8,811 nucleotides of DNA from Bacteroidales bacterium (GTDB lineage: Bacteria; Bacteroidota; Bacteroidia; Bacteroidales; Azobacteroidaceae). Below the pieces are notes generated by a model. It was not told the DNA's origin and searched no databases. It saw only the letters and a program-made list of their open reading frames with translations. Location of the stretch: assembly GCA_020860885.1 (NCBI GenBank), contig JAJBTS010000337.1, forward strand, positions 1-8,811, read 5' to 3'. This document shows, piece after piece, positions 1-6,301 of this stretch. A program made the translations under genes and the position numbers. Each line of letters begins with the position of its first letter. Position 1 is the first letter of the stretch.

Positions 1-330
1 GATATATTGAAAAGAAGGAAGACGCGCTTACAGGTAAAGTCAGATGCATTGACCGATATTTTAGAAGAAAATTTTAATTATTTACAAAATAATGCCGTTT
101 CATTGATTAGTGACAGTGTAGTTGATTCTTTTATTTCCAAGTTACCTCCTTTTGTACAAACATTATTGGGAAAAGGAGAGAAAGATACGATGTGTGGCTG
201 TTCCTCTTCCTCCAAATTCTCAGGTTTTGCTTCGGGAGCATTAGATATTCTTCCCCTTTTCATGAAAGGAGGAAAAGGTATTGTGGTTGCTTTTTTAATA
301 AAAAAATTGAGAAAATTCTTTTTCAAATAA
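1..330 (+). CDS. Small hypothetical protein, 5' end outside the window
   Basis: The reading frame is open from the first base, so the true start is probably upstream. The TTG at position 7 is only the first possible start inside the window. About 109 residues are visible. The N-terminal third is polar and charged, then comes a stretch with the text KLPPFVQTLLG, a small CGCSSSS cluster near residue 65, a Gly/Ala-rich hydrophobic segment (GALDILPLFMKGGKGIVVAF) and a very basic, Phe-rich end (KKLRKFFFK). The hydrophobic segment followed by positive charge suggests membrane contact, but this is inference. From memory, small proteins of this look occur in Bacteroidales next to YtxH and holin-like (PF07332) genes; those neighbours would lie outside the window. 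I do not recognise a function. It ends 21 bases before a terminator shared with the convergent mrp gene. Confidence 0.6.
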   Translation, partial: DILKRRKTRLQVKSDALTDILEENFNYLQNNAVSLISDSVVDSFISKLPPFVQTLLGKGEKDTMCGCSSSSKFSGFASGALDILPLFMKGGKGIVVAFLIKKLRKFFFK

Positions 331-351
331 GGGAAAGATATATAAAAATAG

Positions 352-382
352 AAAAACGGTTAACCATGAGTTAACCGTTTTT
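352..382. terminator. Bidirectional intrinsic terminator between convergent genes
   Basis: A perfect 12-bp stem (352-363 with 371-382) closes a 7-base loop (CCATGAG). The stem has AAAAA on its left end and TTTTT on its right end, so the RNA from either strand has a GC-containing hairpin followed by a U run. It lies 21 bases after the stop of the first rightward gene. On the other strand it contains the stop codon of mrp (371-373), so the mrp message would end almost at its stop codon. Confidence 0.85.
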
Positions 383-1489
383 GTTTTTCTTTATTTCTAC
401 CCTTTGAGTAGGTGCCATAGTTTTATTTCTCAAATCGATCTGATTAACTACATTGTGAGCTAAATTCTTAAAGGCCAATCCTGTTAAACTGGATTCGTTT
501 AATGCTACCGGTTTACCACTGTCTCCGGCTTCACAAATACTCTGTACGATGGGTATTTGTCCGAGTAAAGGAACGTTTAATTCTTCTGCTAACTTCTTAC
601 CTCCATCTTTACCAAAAATATAATACTTATTTTCCGGTAATTCGGCAGGCGTGAAATAAGCCATGTTTTCTACAAGCCCTAATACCGGAACATTTATTTT
701 TTCGCCTGTAAACATATTGATACCTTTTCTGGCGTCAGCCAGAGCGACCTCCTGCGGAGTAGTTACCACTATCACTCCGGTAACAGCAAGTGTCTGTACC
801 AATGTCAGATGAATATCACTTGTTCCCGGCGGTAAATCCAGAAAGAAATAATCCAAGTCACCCCAATAAGCATCGGCTATCAACTGCTTAAGAGCATTAC
901 TTGCCATAGTTCCACGCCATACCAAGGCATTTTCTTTGTCGACGAAGAACCCGATAGATAATAGTTTGACACCATACTTCTCTACAGGCATAATAAGTTC
1001 CCGACCGTCAATTTCTTCCATATACGGGCGGGCTTCTTCCTCATTGAACATTTTAGGCATGCTTGGACCGTATATATCAGCATCTAAAAGACCTACTTTA
1101 TAGCCTAACCGGGCCAAAGCCACCGCCAGGTTAGCCGCTACTGTACTTTTTCCTACTCCTCCTTTGCCGGAGGATACAGCAACAATATTTTTTACATTGG
1201 ATAAAAGTTTTTCCGGCTCCGACCTAAGAATTTGCTTCGCTTTGGCCGTAATATTTCCCTTAATATCCACATCGTTACTTACATAAGTTAATATAGCTGT
1301 TTCGGATGCTTTAATTATAGATTTAACAAACGGATCATTCGGTTTATCGAATACAATAGAAAAAGTAACCTTATTTCCATCTATACGCATATCATCTTCA
1401 ATCATATTCATTTCGACGATGTTTTTCCCGGTGCCCGGGTAGCGTACTTTAGACAACGCTTCTAAGATTAAATTTGGATAAAGCTTCAT
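371..1489 (-). CDS. mrp: Mrp/NBP35-family P-loop ATPase (Fe-S cluster carrier type)
   Basis: 372 residues, the usual length for Mrp/ApbC. Residues 1-90 form a MIP18/DUF59-type domain (LSKVRYPGTGKNIVEMNMI). The ParA/MinD-type ATPase domain follows: deviant Walker A GKGGVGKST at 108-116, LLDADIYGPSMP at 134-145, and DLPPGTSDIHLT at 218-229. The family is known to bind and pass on iron-sulfur clusters in the cytoplasm, usually through a CxxC pair. Here the corresponding region (ENMAYFTPAELPENKYYIFG, 274-293) has no cysteine, and the only cysteine in the protein is C319. As far as I recall this is common in Bacteroidetes homologues, so cluster handling must differ or the role is another one. It follows trmB in the same orientation, 15 bases beyond the end of the restored trmB tail, and is probably co-transcribed with it. 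The ATG start has no evident Shine-Dalgarno, as is normal in this phylum. Confidence 0.93.
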   Translation of the reverse strand: MKLYPNLILEALSKVRYPGTGKNIVEMNMIEDDMRIDGNKVTFSIVFDKPNDPFVKSIIKASETAILTYVSNDVDIKGNITAKAKQILRSEPEKLLSNVKNIVAVSSGKGGVGKSTVAANLAVALARLGYKVGLLDADIYGPSMPKMFNEEEARPYMEEIDGRELIMPVEKYGVKLLSIGFFVDKENALVWRGTMASNALKQLIADAYWGDLDYFFLDLPPGTSDIHLTLVQTLAVTGVIVVTTPQEVALADARKGINMFTGEKINVPVLGLVENMAYFTPAELPENKYYIFGKDGGKKLAEELNVPLLGQIPIVQSICEAGDSGKPVALNESSLTGLAFKNLAHNVVNQIDLRNKTMAPTQRVEIKKNKNG

Positions 1490-1504
1490 ACAATTGGATA
1501 GTTG

Positions 1505-1600
1505 TTATTTTGTTTCTTTTTTTGCCGAACGTTTACTGCGGTTAAAGCTTCTGTAAGCATCTAACTCTATTTCCACATCCGGTTCGTAGTATCTCTCTCT
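1505..1600 (-). pseudogene. trmB: Out-of-frame C-terminal tail of TrmB
   Basis: Immediately downstream of the annotated trmB reading frame, a second frame on the same strand opens inside the AG run and continues to a TAA at 1505-1507. From the run onward it reads [20 protein letters not shown] and then RSAKKETK, an acidic-then-basic tail that looks like real protein. Removing one AG unit joins it smoothly to the main gene (FICEER then YYEPDVEIE). The frame is closed just upstream of the run (TGA at 1601-1603), so the switch must take place in or just after the repeat. The tail ends 15 bases before the mrp ATG, a natural operon spacing. This makes the short 3' end of the annotated trmB (DTTNRMWK) look like a frameshift product. 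Whether the lesion is biological or a sequence error cannot be told here. Confidence 0.75.
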
Positions 1601-2259
1601 TCACAGATAAATTGAATGTATTTAATACTTAAACCCCTTTCCAGCCATTGTTGTTCATAAAATGTTTGGATAGAAAGGATCGGATCCTGTATATGGCTAT
1701 TGTATAAGTCTTCCGTATTTGTTACTACCGTAAGCTGATTGGATTTAATCATCTCATTGGTATATGTATACATGAAATTGCTATCTGTTTTCAAATGAAT
1801 GATACCTTGTTTATTAAGTATTTCTCTATAGAGCTTTATAAACCGGGTACTTGTCATCCGCTTATTTACTTTACTCATCTGTGGATCCGGAAAAGTAATC
1901 CATATTTCCGAAATTTCTCCTGAATCGAAAAACTGATTGATAAGTTCGATGTGTGTCCTTAAAAAAGCTACATTCGTTAGTTTTTCTTGCAGGGCTTGCC
2001 TGGCACCCGTCCACATGCGGGCTCCTTTTATATCGATTCCGATAAAATTCTTGTCCGGAAATAATTTGGCCAACCCTACTGTATATTCTCCTTTCCCGCA
2101 TCCCAATTCAAGTACAATAGGATGGTCATTCTTAAAGAAAAGGTCATTCCATTTTCCTTTCATATCAAAACCTTTCTCCTGAAGTACGGAAAAGGGATAT
2201 TGAAATACATGCGGATAACCGCTCATATCTTCAAACTTCTGTAATTTATTTTTTCCCAC
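1567..2259 (-). CDS. trmB: tRNA (guanosine(46)-N7)-methyltransferase TrmB, probably frameshifted near its 3' end
   Basis: 230 residues as read. TrmB uses S-adenosylmethionine to methylate N7 of G46 in the variable loop of tRNAs, in the cytoplasm. The SAM-binding motif is [12 protein letters not shown] (49-60), followed by IGIDIKGAR (73-81), the TrmB hallmark [15 protein letters not shown] (121-135), LKTDS (156-160) and the C-terminal [19 protein letters not shown] region (199-217). The start is GTG: no in-frame ATG lies between it and an upstream TAA, and the next ATG (codon 12) would remove the conserved-looking MGKNKLQKF beginning. The last eight residues (DTTNRMWK) do not look native, because a better C-terminal tail lies in another frame after an AG run (see the tail entry). 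All visible catalytic motifs precede the lesion, so the shortened protein may still work. It is the first gene of a trmB-mrp pair. Confidence 0.9.
   Translation of the reverse strand: MGKNKLQKFEDMSGYPHVFQYPFSVLQEKGFDMKGKWNDLFFKNDHPIVLELGCGKGEYTVGLAKLFPDKNFIGIDIKGARMWTGARQALQEKLTNVAFLRTHIELINQFFDSGEISEIWITFPDPQMSKVNKRMTSTRFIKLYREILNKQGIIHLKTDSNFMYTYTNEMIKSNQLTVVTNTEDLYNSHIQDPILSIQTFYEQQWLERGLSIKYIQFICEERDTTNRMWK
1592..1600. repeat. Short (AG)4A dinucleotide run at the trmB frameshift point
   Basis: The plus strand reads TCTCTCTCT here, which is AGAGAGAGA in trmB sense. One unit fewer (or one base more) would put the trmB body in frame with its C-terminal tail. Dinucleotide runs are prone to slippage in cells and to length errors in sequencing. 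Confidence 0.7.
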
Positions 2260-2282
2260 ATTAATTAACTTTAATTAATGTG
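2257..2282. promoter_or_regulatory. Perfect 12-base inverted repeat over the trmB start
   Basis: CACATTAATTAA (2257-2268) is repeated in exact inverted form at 2271-2282, with only two bases between. The left arm includes the trmB GTG start codon (2257-2259), and the right arm abuts the likely trmB -7 box (2283-2290). The predicted transcription start falls inside the right arm, so the site could work as an operator at DNA level, or, if transcription starts further upstream, as an RNA hairpin hiding the start codon. The symmetry is seen directly; the function is inference. It is AT-rich, so some chance contribution is possible. Confidence 0.5.
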
Positions 2283-2290
2283 CAAAGATA
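2283..2290 (-). promoter_or_regulatory. Likely -7 promoter box for trmB-mrp
   Basis: Read leftward, the sequence is TATCTTTG, an exact match to the Bacteroidetes -7 consensus TAnnTTTG. Transcription would start about 4-7 bases on, near 2276-2279, giving a leader of about 20 bases to the GTG start. I see no good TTTG-like -33 element about 20 bases upstream, so the call rests on the -7 box and its position. Confidence 0.5.
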
Positions 2291-2312
2291 AATAATGTAA
2301 TTGTTTATTATC

Positions 2313-2320
2313 TATTTTTG
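2313..2320 (+). promoter_or_regulatory. Likely -7 promoter box for the small exported protein gene
   Basis: TATTTTTG matches TAnnTTTG and lies 19 bases before the ATG at 2340, which fits a short leader. A matching -33 element is not evident. With the leftward box at 2283-2290 it makes a compact divergent promoter region. Confidence 0.4.
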
Positions 2321-2339
2321 GCCCAGAACAATCATAAAA

Positions 2340-2873
2340 ATGAATCATTCATTTCAAATAAAATTAATTGTCGTTCCATTACTTTTATTATATGCCGATT
2401 TTCTTTCTGCACAGGAGAGAGACCTTTTTAAACAATTGATCAAAGAATCGATTAAAGCAGACTTAAAAGAACAGTTGATGCAATCAGATGCAATTTCTAT
2501 AGATACATTCTACGGCTCTTTCCACCCTCCTTAAACCGCTACTTTATGAATTGAAAAACAGTCGGAACTTTCCGAATATATTACTACCCCTTATACGAAT
2601 CCTAAATACAATCCGGGTGTTTCCGGGATTTCGAAATATGAGAATATGATTCCTACTGTAATGTATAAAGAAATGTCAGGTGCAGGCGTTATAAGTGTTT
2701 CGGGTTTGATGAATCTGATCGGTTTCAGAAGAAAGAATAAAAAAGGGCAAGTTAGCTTTTCGGAAAAAGAAAAAGAGATAATAAATGAAAAAACCAACGA
2801 GCTTATTACTATTGAACTAATGGGTGATTCCCTCGATATTAATAAGGAAAACCTCACAGAGATAATTGAATAA
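2340..2873 (+). pseudogene. Small exported hypothetical protein, interrupted by two stop codons
   Basis: The ATG at 2340 begins a protein with a clear signal peptide (KLIVVPLLLLYADFLSAQ, likely cut after A24), then a charged helix-like segment (ERDLFKQLIKESIKADLKEQL). At codon 65 there is a TAA (2532-2534) and at codon 70 a TGA (2547-2549). The same frame then stays open to 2873 with a sensible sequence (SELSEYITTPYTNPKYNPGV, later KYENMIPTVMYKEMSGAGVI), so the two halves belong to one protein of about 177 residues. Either two in-frame nonsense changes occurred, or two compensating one-base indels: dropping a T near 2531 and adding an A in 2554-2558 gives HPPKPLLYELKKQSELSEY, which reads well. 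I do not recognise the family. It sits just upstream of the efflux operon in the same orientation, but a separate promoter lies between them. A TTG start at 2301 is unlikely because it precedes the -7 box. Confidence 0.65.
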
Positions 2874-2904
2874 TTTGGATTACCTCTAAATAGTGTACTG
2901 TGTA

Positions 2905-2935
2905 TTGCAAAGTACTAATATAAAACATACATTTG
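2905..2935 (+). promoter_or_regulatory. Promoter of the efflux operon (Bacteroidetes type)
   Basis: The -7 box TACATTTG (2928-2935) matches TAnnTTTG exactly, and a TTG (2905-2907, within ATTG) lies 20 bases upstream, which is the usual -33 spacing. The predicted start of transcription is near 2940. An imperfect inverted repeat (TAGTGTACT at 2891-2899, AGTACTA at 2911-2917) flanks the -33 element and might be an operator, but the match is weak. Confidence 0.65.
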
Positions 2936-3004
2936 TAGCTTATAACTGAATTACTGATGAATAGAAATATTCCCGCCATACATAAAATGGGAATAGGAAA
3001 CACA

Positions 3005-3682
3005 ATGATTAAACTGAAAAATATAAACAAGACTTACCACAATGGGTCTCCTTTGCATGTGTTGAAAGGAATTAATCTGGAAATCACGGAAGGAGAGATG
3101 GTATCTATAATGGGTTCTTCCGGCTCGGGAAAATCGACCTTATTGAATATTCTGGGTATTTTGGATACTTATGACACAGGCGATTATTATTTAAACGGAC
3201 AATTGATTAAAAACTTAAGTGAAACAAAATCTGCAGATTTGAGAAATAAAATGATCGGTTTCATCTTTCAGTCTTTTAATTTGATCGGTTTTAAGAACGC
3301 GATAGAAAATGTTGCATTACCATTGTACTATCAGGGAGTAAGTCGGAAGAAAAGAAATAAGATAGCTCTGGAATATCTGGAAAGGATGGGGTTGAGAGAA
3401 TGGGGAAAACATATGCCTAATGAATTATCCGGAGGGCAAAAACAACGTATTGCTATTGCCCGGGCATTAATTGCCAAGCCACAGATTATCTTAGCTGATG
3501 AACCTACCGGGGCTTTGGATAGCAAAACTTCTGATGAAGTAATGACACTTTTACGCGAAGTAAATAAAGAGGGTATGACAATGATTATTGTTACCCATGA
3601 ACAAAGTGTTGCGGAATCTACTGATAAAATTATCCGTTTGAGGGATGGTGTTATTGAAAAAGAAGAAATAATTAAGACTTAA
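3005..3682 (+). CDS. ABC transporter ATP-binding protein, MacB/LolD type
   Basis: The cytoplasmic motor of the export operon. Counted from this start it has 225 residues, typical for the family. All ATPase motifs are intact: Walker A GSSGSGKST (37-45), Q-loop in FIFQSFNLIG (Q89), signature ELSGGQKQR (140-148), Walker B IILADEPTG (161-169), D-loop GALDSK (169-174) and H-loop VTHEQ (H198). The FQSFNLI and ADEPTGALDS texts are characteristic of the MacB/LolD/FtsE group, which powers mechanotransmission-type permeases. An in-frame ATG at 2957 would add MNRNIPAIHKMGIGNT. I prefer 3005 because MIKLKNINKTYHNG is the usual family beginning, but both starts lie downstream of the predicted transcription start near 2940. 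The first permease follows after 51 bases. Confidence 0.9.
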   Translation: MIKLKNINKTYHNGSPLHVLKGINLEITEGEMVSIMGSSGSGKSTLLNILGILDTYDTGDYYLNGQLIKNLSETKSADLRNKMIGFIFQSFNLIGFKNAIENVALPLYYQGVSRKKRNKIALEYLERMGLREWGKHMPNELSGGQKQRIAIARALIAKPQIILADEPTGALDSKTSDEVMTLLREVNKEGMTMIIVTHEQSVAESTDKIIRLRDGVIEKEEIIKT

Positions 3683-3733
3683 AAACGGATGATATAATGA
3701 ACGATTTATATACTCTTAGCTCTCATTGATAAA

Positions 3734-4993
3734 ATGTTATTATTTGATATAGAGAACTGGACCGAGATTTTCAGTTCCATAAAGAAAAATAAACTGCGCA
3801 CTTTCCTGACAGGTTTTTCTATTTCATGGGGGATTTTCATGTTTTGCATATTGCTCTCTTCAGGAAACGGATTGCGTAATGGGCTGGCATCTAACTTTGG
3901 AAGCCGTTCGGTAAATAGTGTCCAATATTGGGGTAGGAGTACTTCTATTCCTCATGAGGGATTACCCTCTAAAAGATCTATAAAGTTGGATGAAAAAGAT
4001 CTTCATTTATTAAAAACTCAAGTACCGGAAGCTGATAATATCAGTCCCATGATATTAAGAAATTTGAGTATAAGTTACCAAAATTACAATACGAGTAATT
4101 CTTCTATAGAGGGGGTTTATCCTAATTATTTGAATATTAACGGAATAAAGATTAAAGAGAATTCAGGTCGTTTTATTAATGACTTTGATTTGAAAGAGAA
4201 AAGGAAAGTGATGGTTATTAATGAACGTTTATGCAAAATACTATTTAGAGAAGAGGATCCAATCGGAAAGTTGATTTTGGCAGGAGGACTTAGTTATACG
4301 GTAATAGGAGTTTTTGAGGAAGATTCGTGGGGAAACGACGAAAAAGCATACGTACCGTTTACTACAGCCCAGTTATTATACAACAACGGTTCGGGCATTC
4401 ATGATATATCTTTTACAGTGAACGGATTGAATACAAAAGCTGAAAATGAAGCATTTGAAGAAGATTTTAGAGGAAAGCTTTCTATACTTCATCTTTTTAA
4501 CTCTAAAGATAAAAGGGCTATTGGTATATGGAATCAGCTGAGTCGTTTTTTAGAATTCAATGGAATGTTCAATGCTATTTCTGCATTTATCTGGATCATA
4601 GGTATAGGAACCTTACTGGCAGGAATGATAGGAGTAAGTAATATTATGCTCATTACAGTTCGGGAGAGAACGCGGGAAATCGGCATCCGGAAAGCGTTAG
4701 GCGCCAGGCCCTCAGCCATATTAGGCAGTATACTTTTAGAGTCGGTATTCATTACATCGATATTCGGATATATAGGGATGTTTTTAGGGGTCGGGTTGGG
4801 AGAATTGGTCAATACAGCTTTATCATCTCCGGGAATGGAAGGGTTGGCTCAGGCTTTTAAAAATCCTACCATTGATGTAAATATAGCTGTCGGAGCTATG
4901 CTCGTACTGATCTTTTCCGGGCTGATTGCCGGTTATTTTCCTGCTTTGAGGGCTGTCAAAATATCTCCGGTAGAAGCCATGCGAGCAGAATGA
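3734..4993 (+). CDS. ABC transporter permease, MacB/FtsX type (first of a pair)
   Basis: 419 residues with the MacB_PCD-FtsX layout. There is one N-terminal membrane segment (about 24-44, after SIKKNKLRTFLTGF), a large periplasmic domain (about 45-275), then three membrane segments (about 279-305, 328-355 and 383-403). The conserved coupling text TVRERTREIGIRKALGARP (308-326) lies in the cytoplasmic loop between segments 2 and 3, and the protein ends with the usual PALRAVKISPVEAMRAE. Such permeases do not translocate substrate through the membrane by alternating access; in MacB they transmit motion to the periplasmic domain to push substrate into the TolC duct. It is a paralogue of the next gene in the same layout, so the two probably form a heterodimer served by two copies of the ATPase. 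The substrate cannot be read from the sequence. The frame appears intact. Confidence 0.9.
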   Translation: MLLFDIENWTEIFSSIKKNKLRTFLTGFSISWGIFMFCILLSSGNGLRNGLASNFGSRSVNSVQYWGRSTSIPHEGLPSKRSIKLDEKDLHLLKTQVPEADNISPMILRNLSISYQNYNTSNSSIEGVYPNYLNINGIKIKENSGRFINDFDLKEKRKVMVINERLCKILFREEDPIGKLILAGGLSYTVIGVFEEDSWGNDEKAYVPFTTAQLLYNNGSGIHDISFTVNGLNTKAENEAFEEDFRGKLSILHLFNSKDKRAIGIWNQLSRFLEFNGMFNAISAFIWIIGIGTLLAGMIGVSNIMLITVRERTREIGIRKALGARPSAILGSILLESVFITSIFGYIGMFLGVGLGELVNTALSSPGMEGLAQAFKNPTIDVNIAVGAMLVLIFSGLIAGYFPALRAVKISPVEAMRAE

Positions 4994-5045
4994 ATTTTAT
5001 TACAAGAGGATGGAAAGATCCTTTAATTGATTAATTATAAGAGTT

Positions 5046-6299
5046 GTGTTTGATTTAGACAGATGGGAAGAGATATGGGTTACCATTACCCGGAATAAAG
5101 TAAGAAGTTTGCTTACTGGTTTTGGTGTATTCTGGGGTATCTTTATGCTGGTAATTATGATGGGATTTGGAGAAGGTATGCAACGGGGGATTTTTAATCA
5201 GGTGGAAGGCTTTGCTACTAATTCTTGTTTTCTTGGAACTACTCTCACCAGCGAGCCTTACAAAGGTTTTCAAAAAGGAAGATCCTGGGATATGCACAAC
5301 CGGGATTTGGAATTGTTAAGAAAAGAAATCCCGGAAATTGATGTCCTTTCTCCTGTATTGTTCGGGGGCCGTTCGGAAGGTAATACGGTATATGGAGATA
5401 ATGTGGGTACATACGCACTAAAAGGTCTGCATGCGAATTATGATAAAATAGAAAATCAATTTTTAACAAAAGGAAGGTTCATCAATGAGATTGATGTAGC
5501 AACCCGTAGGAAAGTCTGTGTAATCGGAACCAAAGTTTATGAAGAATTATTTTCTTCAGGAGAGGAACCTTTAGGTAAATACCTTCGCGTGAATGGTGTA
5601 TATTACCAGATAATAGGAGTGGCAGAAGGAGTTGCTTCACTGAGCCTGGCAGGGAGGACAGCCGAATCTATTTCCATTCCTTTTACTACTATGCAACAAA
5701 TCAACAATCGGGGAGATGTCATTCATATAATGTGTGCTACCGCTTTACCTGATTATTCTGTAAAACAGGTTGCAGAGAAAATGGAAGAAAAATTAAAAGC
5801 TTCTAATAATATTTCGCCAACAGACACTCAGGCGGTATGGAGCGAAAATCTGGAAGAGCAATTTAATATGTATAAATATCTGTTTCTTGGAATTTCTTTA
5901 TTAATCTGGATTGTAGGCTCGGGAACATTAATTGCCGGAATAGTCGGAGTAAGTAATATTATGATGGTAACAGTGAAGGAGCGGACAAAAGAAATCGGCA
6001 TTCGTAGGGCTCTGGGAGCCAAACCTTTTACAATAGTCTCCCAAATTATGTCGGAAAGTTTATTATTAACATTAATGGCCGGAATGTTAGGATTATGTTT
6101 AGGAGTAATGGTGCTAAATATTGCAGATGTTTATTGGTTGCAGGAGGCTGAGAATATGTTCATCTCTAATCCTTCGGTTTCGTTTAATACGGCGGTTATA
6201 TCCAGTGTCATCCTCTTCGTTTGCGGATTGACGGCAGGAGGTATTCCAACCATGCGAGCTTTACATATAAAAGCGATTGACGCTATTCGTGAAGAATAA
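5046..6299 (+). CDS. ABC transporter permease, MacB/FtsX type (second of a pair)
   Basis: 417 residues with the same layout as the preceding permease. The opening is FDLDRWEEIWVTITRNKVRS, followed by a first membrane segment at about 23-42, a periplasmic domain at about 45-275, membrane segments at about 280-306, 329-358 and 382-402, and the coupling text TVKERTKEIGIRRALGAKP (309-327). It begins at GTG. The next in-frame ATG is codon 34, inside the first membrane segment, and the paralogue begins at the matching point (LFDIENWTEI), so GTG is the likely start. The first-permease stop is 52 bases upstream; that gap holds only a weak 7-bp hairpin. The adaptor gene follows after two bases, which suggests translational coupling. 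It probably pairs with the first permease as a heterodimer; this is inferred from the tandem arrangement. Confidence 0.9.
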   Translation: MFDLDRWEEIWVTITRNKVRSLLTGFGVFWGIFMLVIMMGFGEGMQRGIFNQVEGFATNSCFLGTTLTSEPYKGFQKGRSWDMHNRDLELLRKEIPEIDVLSPVLFGGRSEGNTVYGDNVGTYALKGLHANYDKIENQFLTKGRFINEIDVATRRKVCVIGTKVYEELFSSGEEPLGKYLRVNGVYYQIIGVAEGVASLSLAGRTAESISIPFTTMQQINNRGDVIHIMCATALPDYSVKQVAEKMEEKLKASNNISPTDTQAVWSENLEEQFNMYKYLFLGISLLIWIVGSGTLIAGIVGVSNIMMVTVKERTKEIGIRRALGAKPFTIVSQIMSESLLLTLMAGMLGLCLGVMVLNIADVYWLQEAENMFISNPSVSFNTAVISSVILFVCGLTAGGIPTMRALHIKAIDAIREE

Positions 6300-6301
6300 A
6301 A

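Noticed and set aside
1486..1560. A 24-codon reading frame between trmB and mrp on the minus strand, ending in an ATGA overlap with mrp
   Set aside because: The same bases read much better in another frame as the natural TrmB tail, so the small frame is most likely accidental.
2646..2873. An independent 75-residue protein starting at 2646
   Set aside because: The frame is open and protein-like from 2550 and continues the interrupted exported protein; there is no promoter box just ahead of 2646.
5005..5024. A 7-bp hairpin (one G-T pair) with a 6-base loop between the two permease genes
   Set aside because: It is short, has no good T run on the plus strand and sits inside a clear operon, so neither a terminator nor a regulatory element is well supported.
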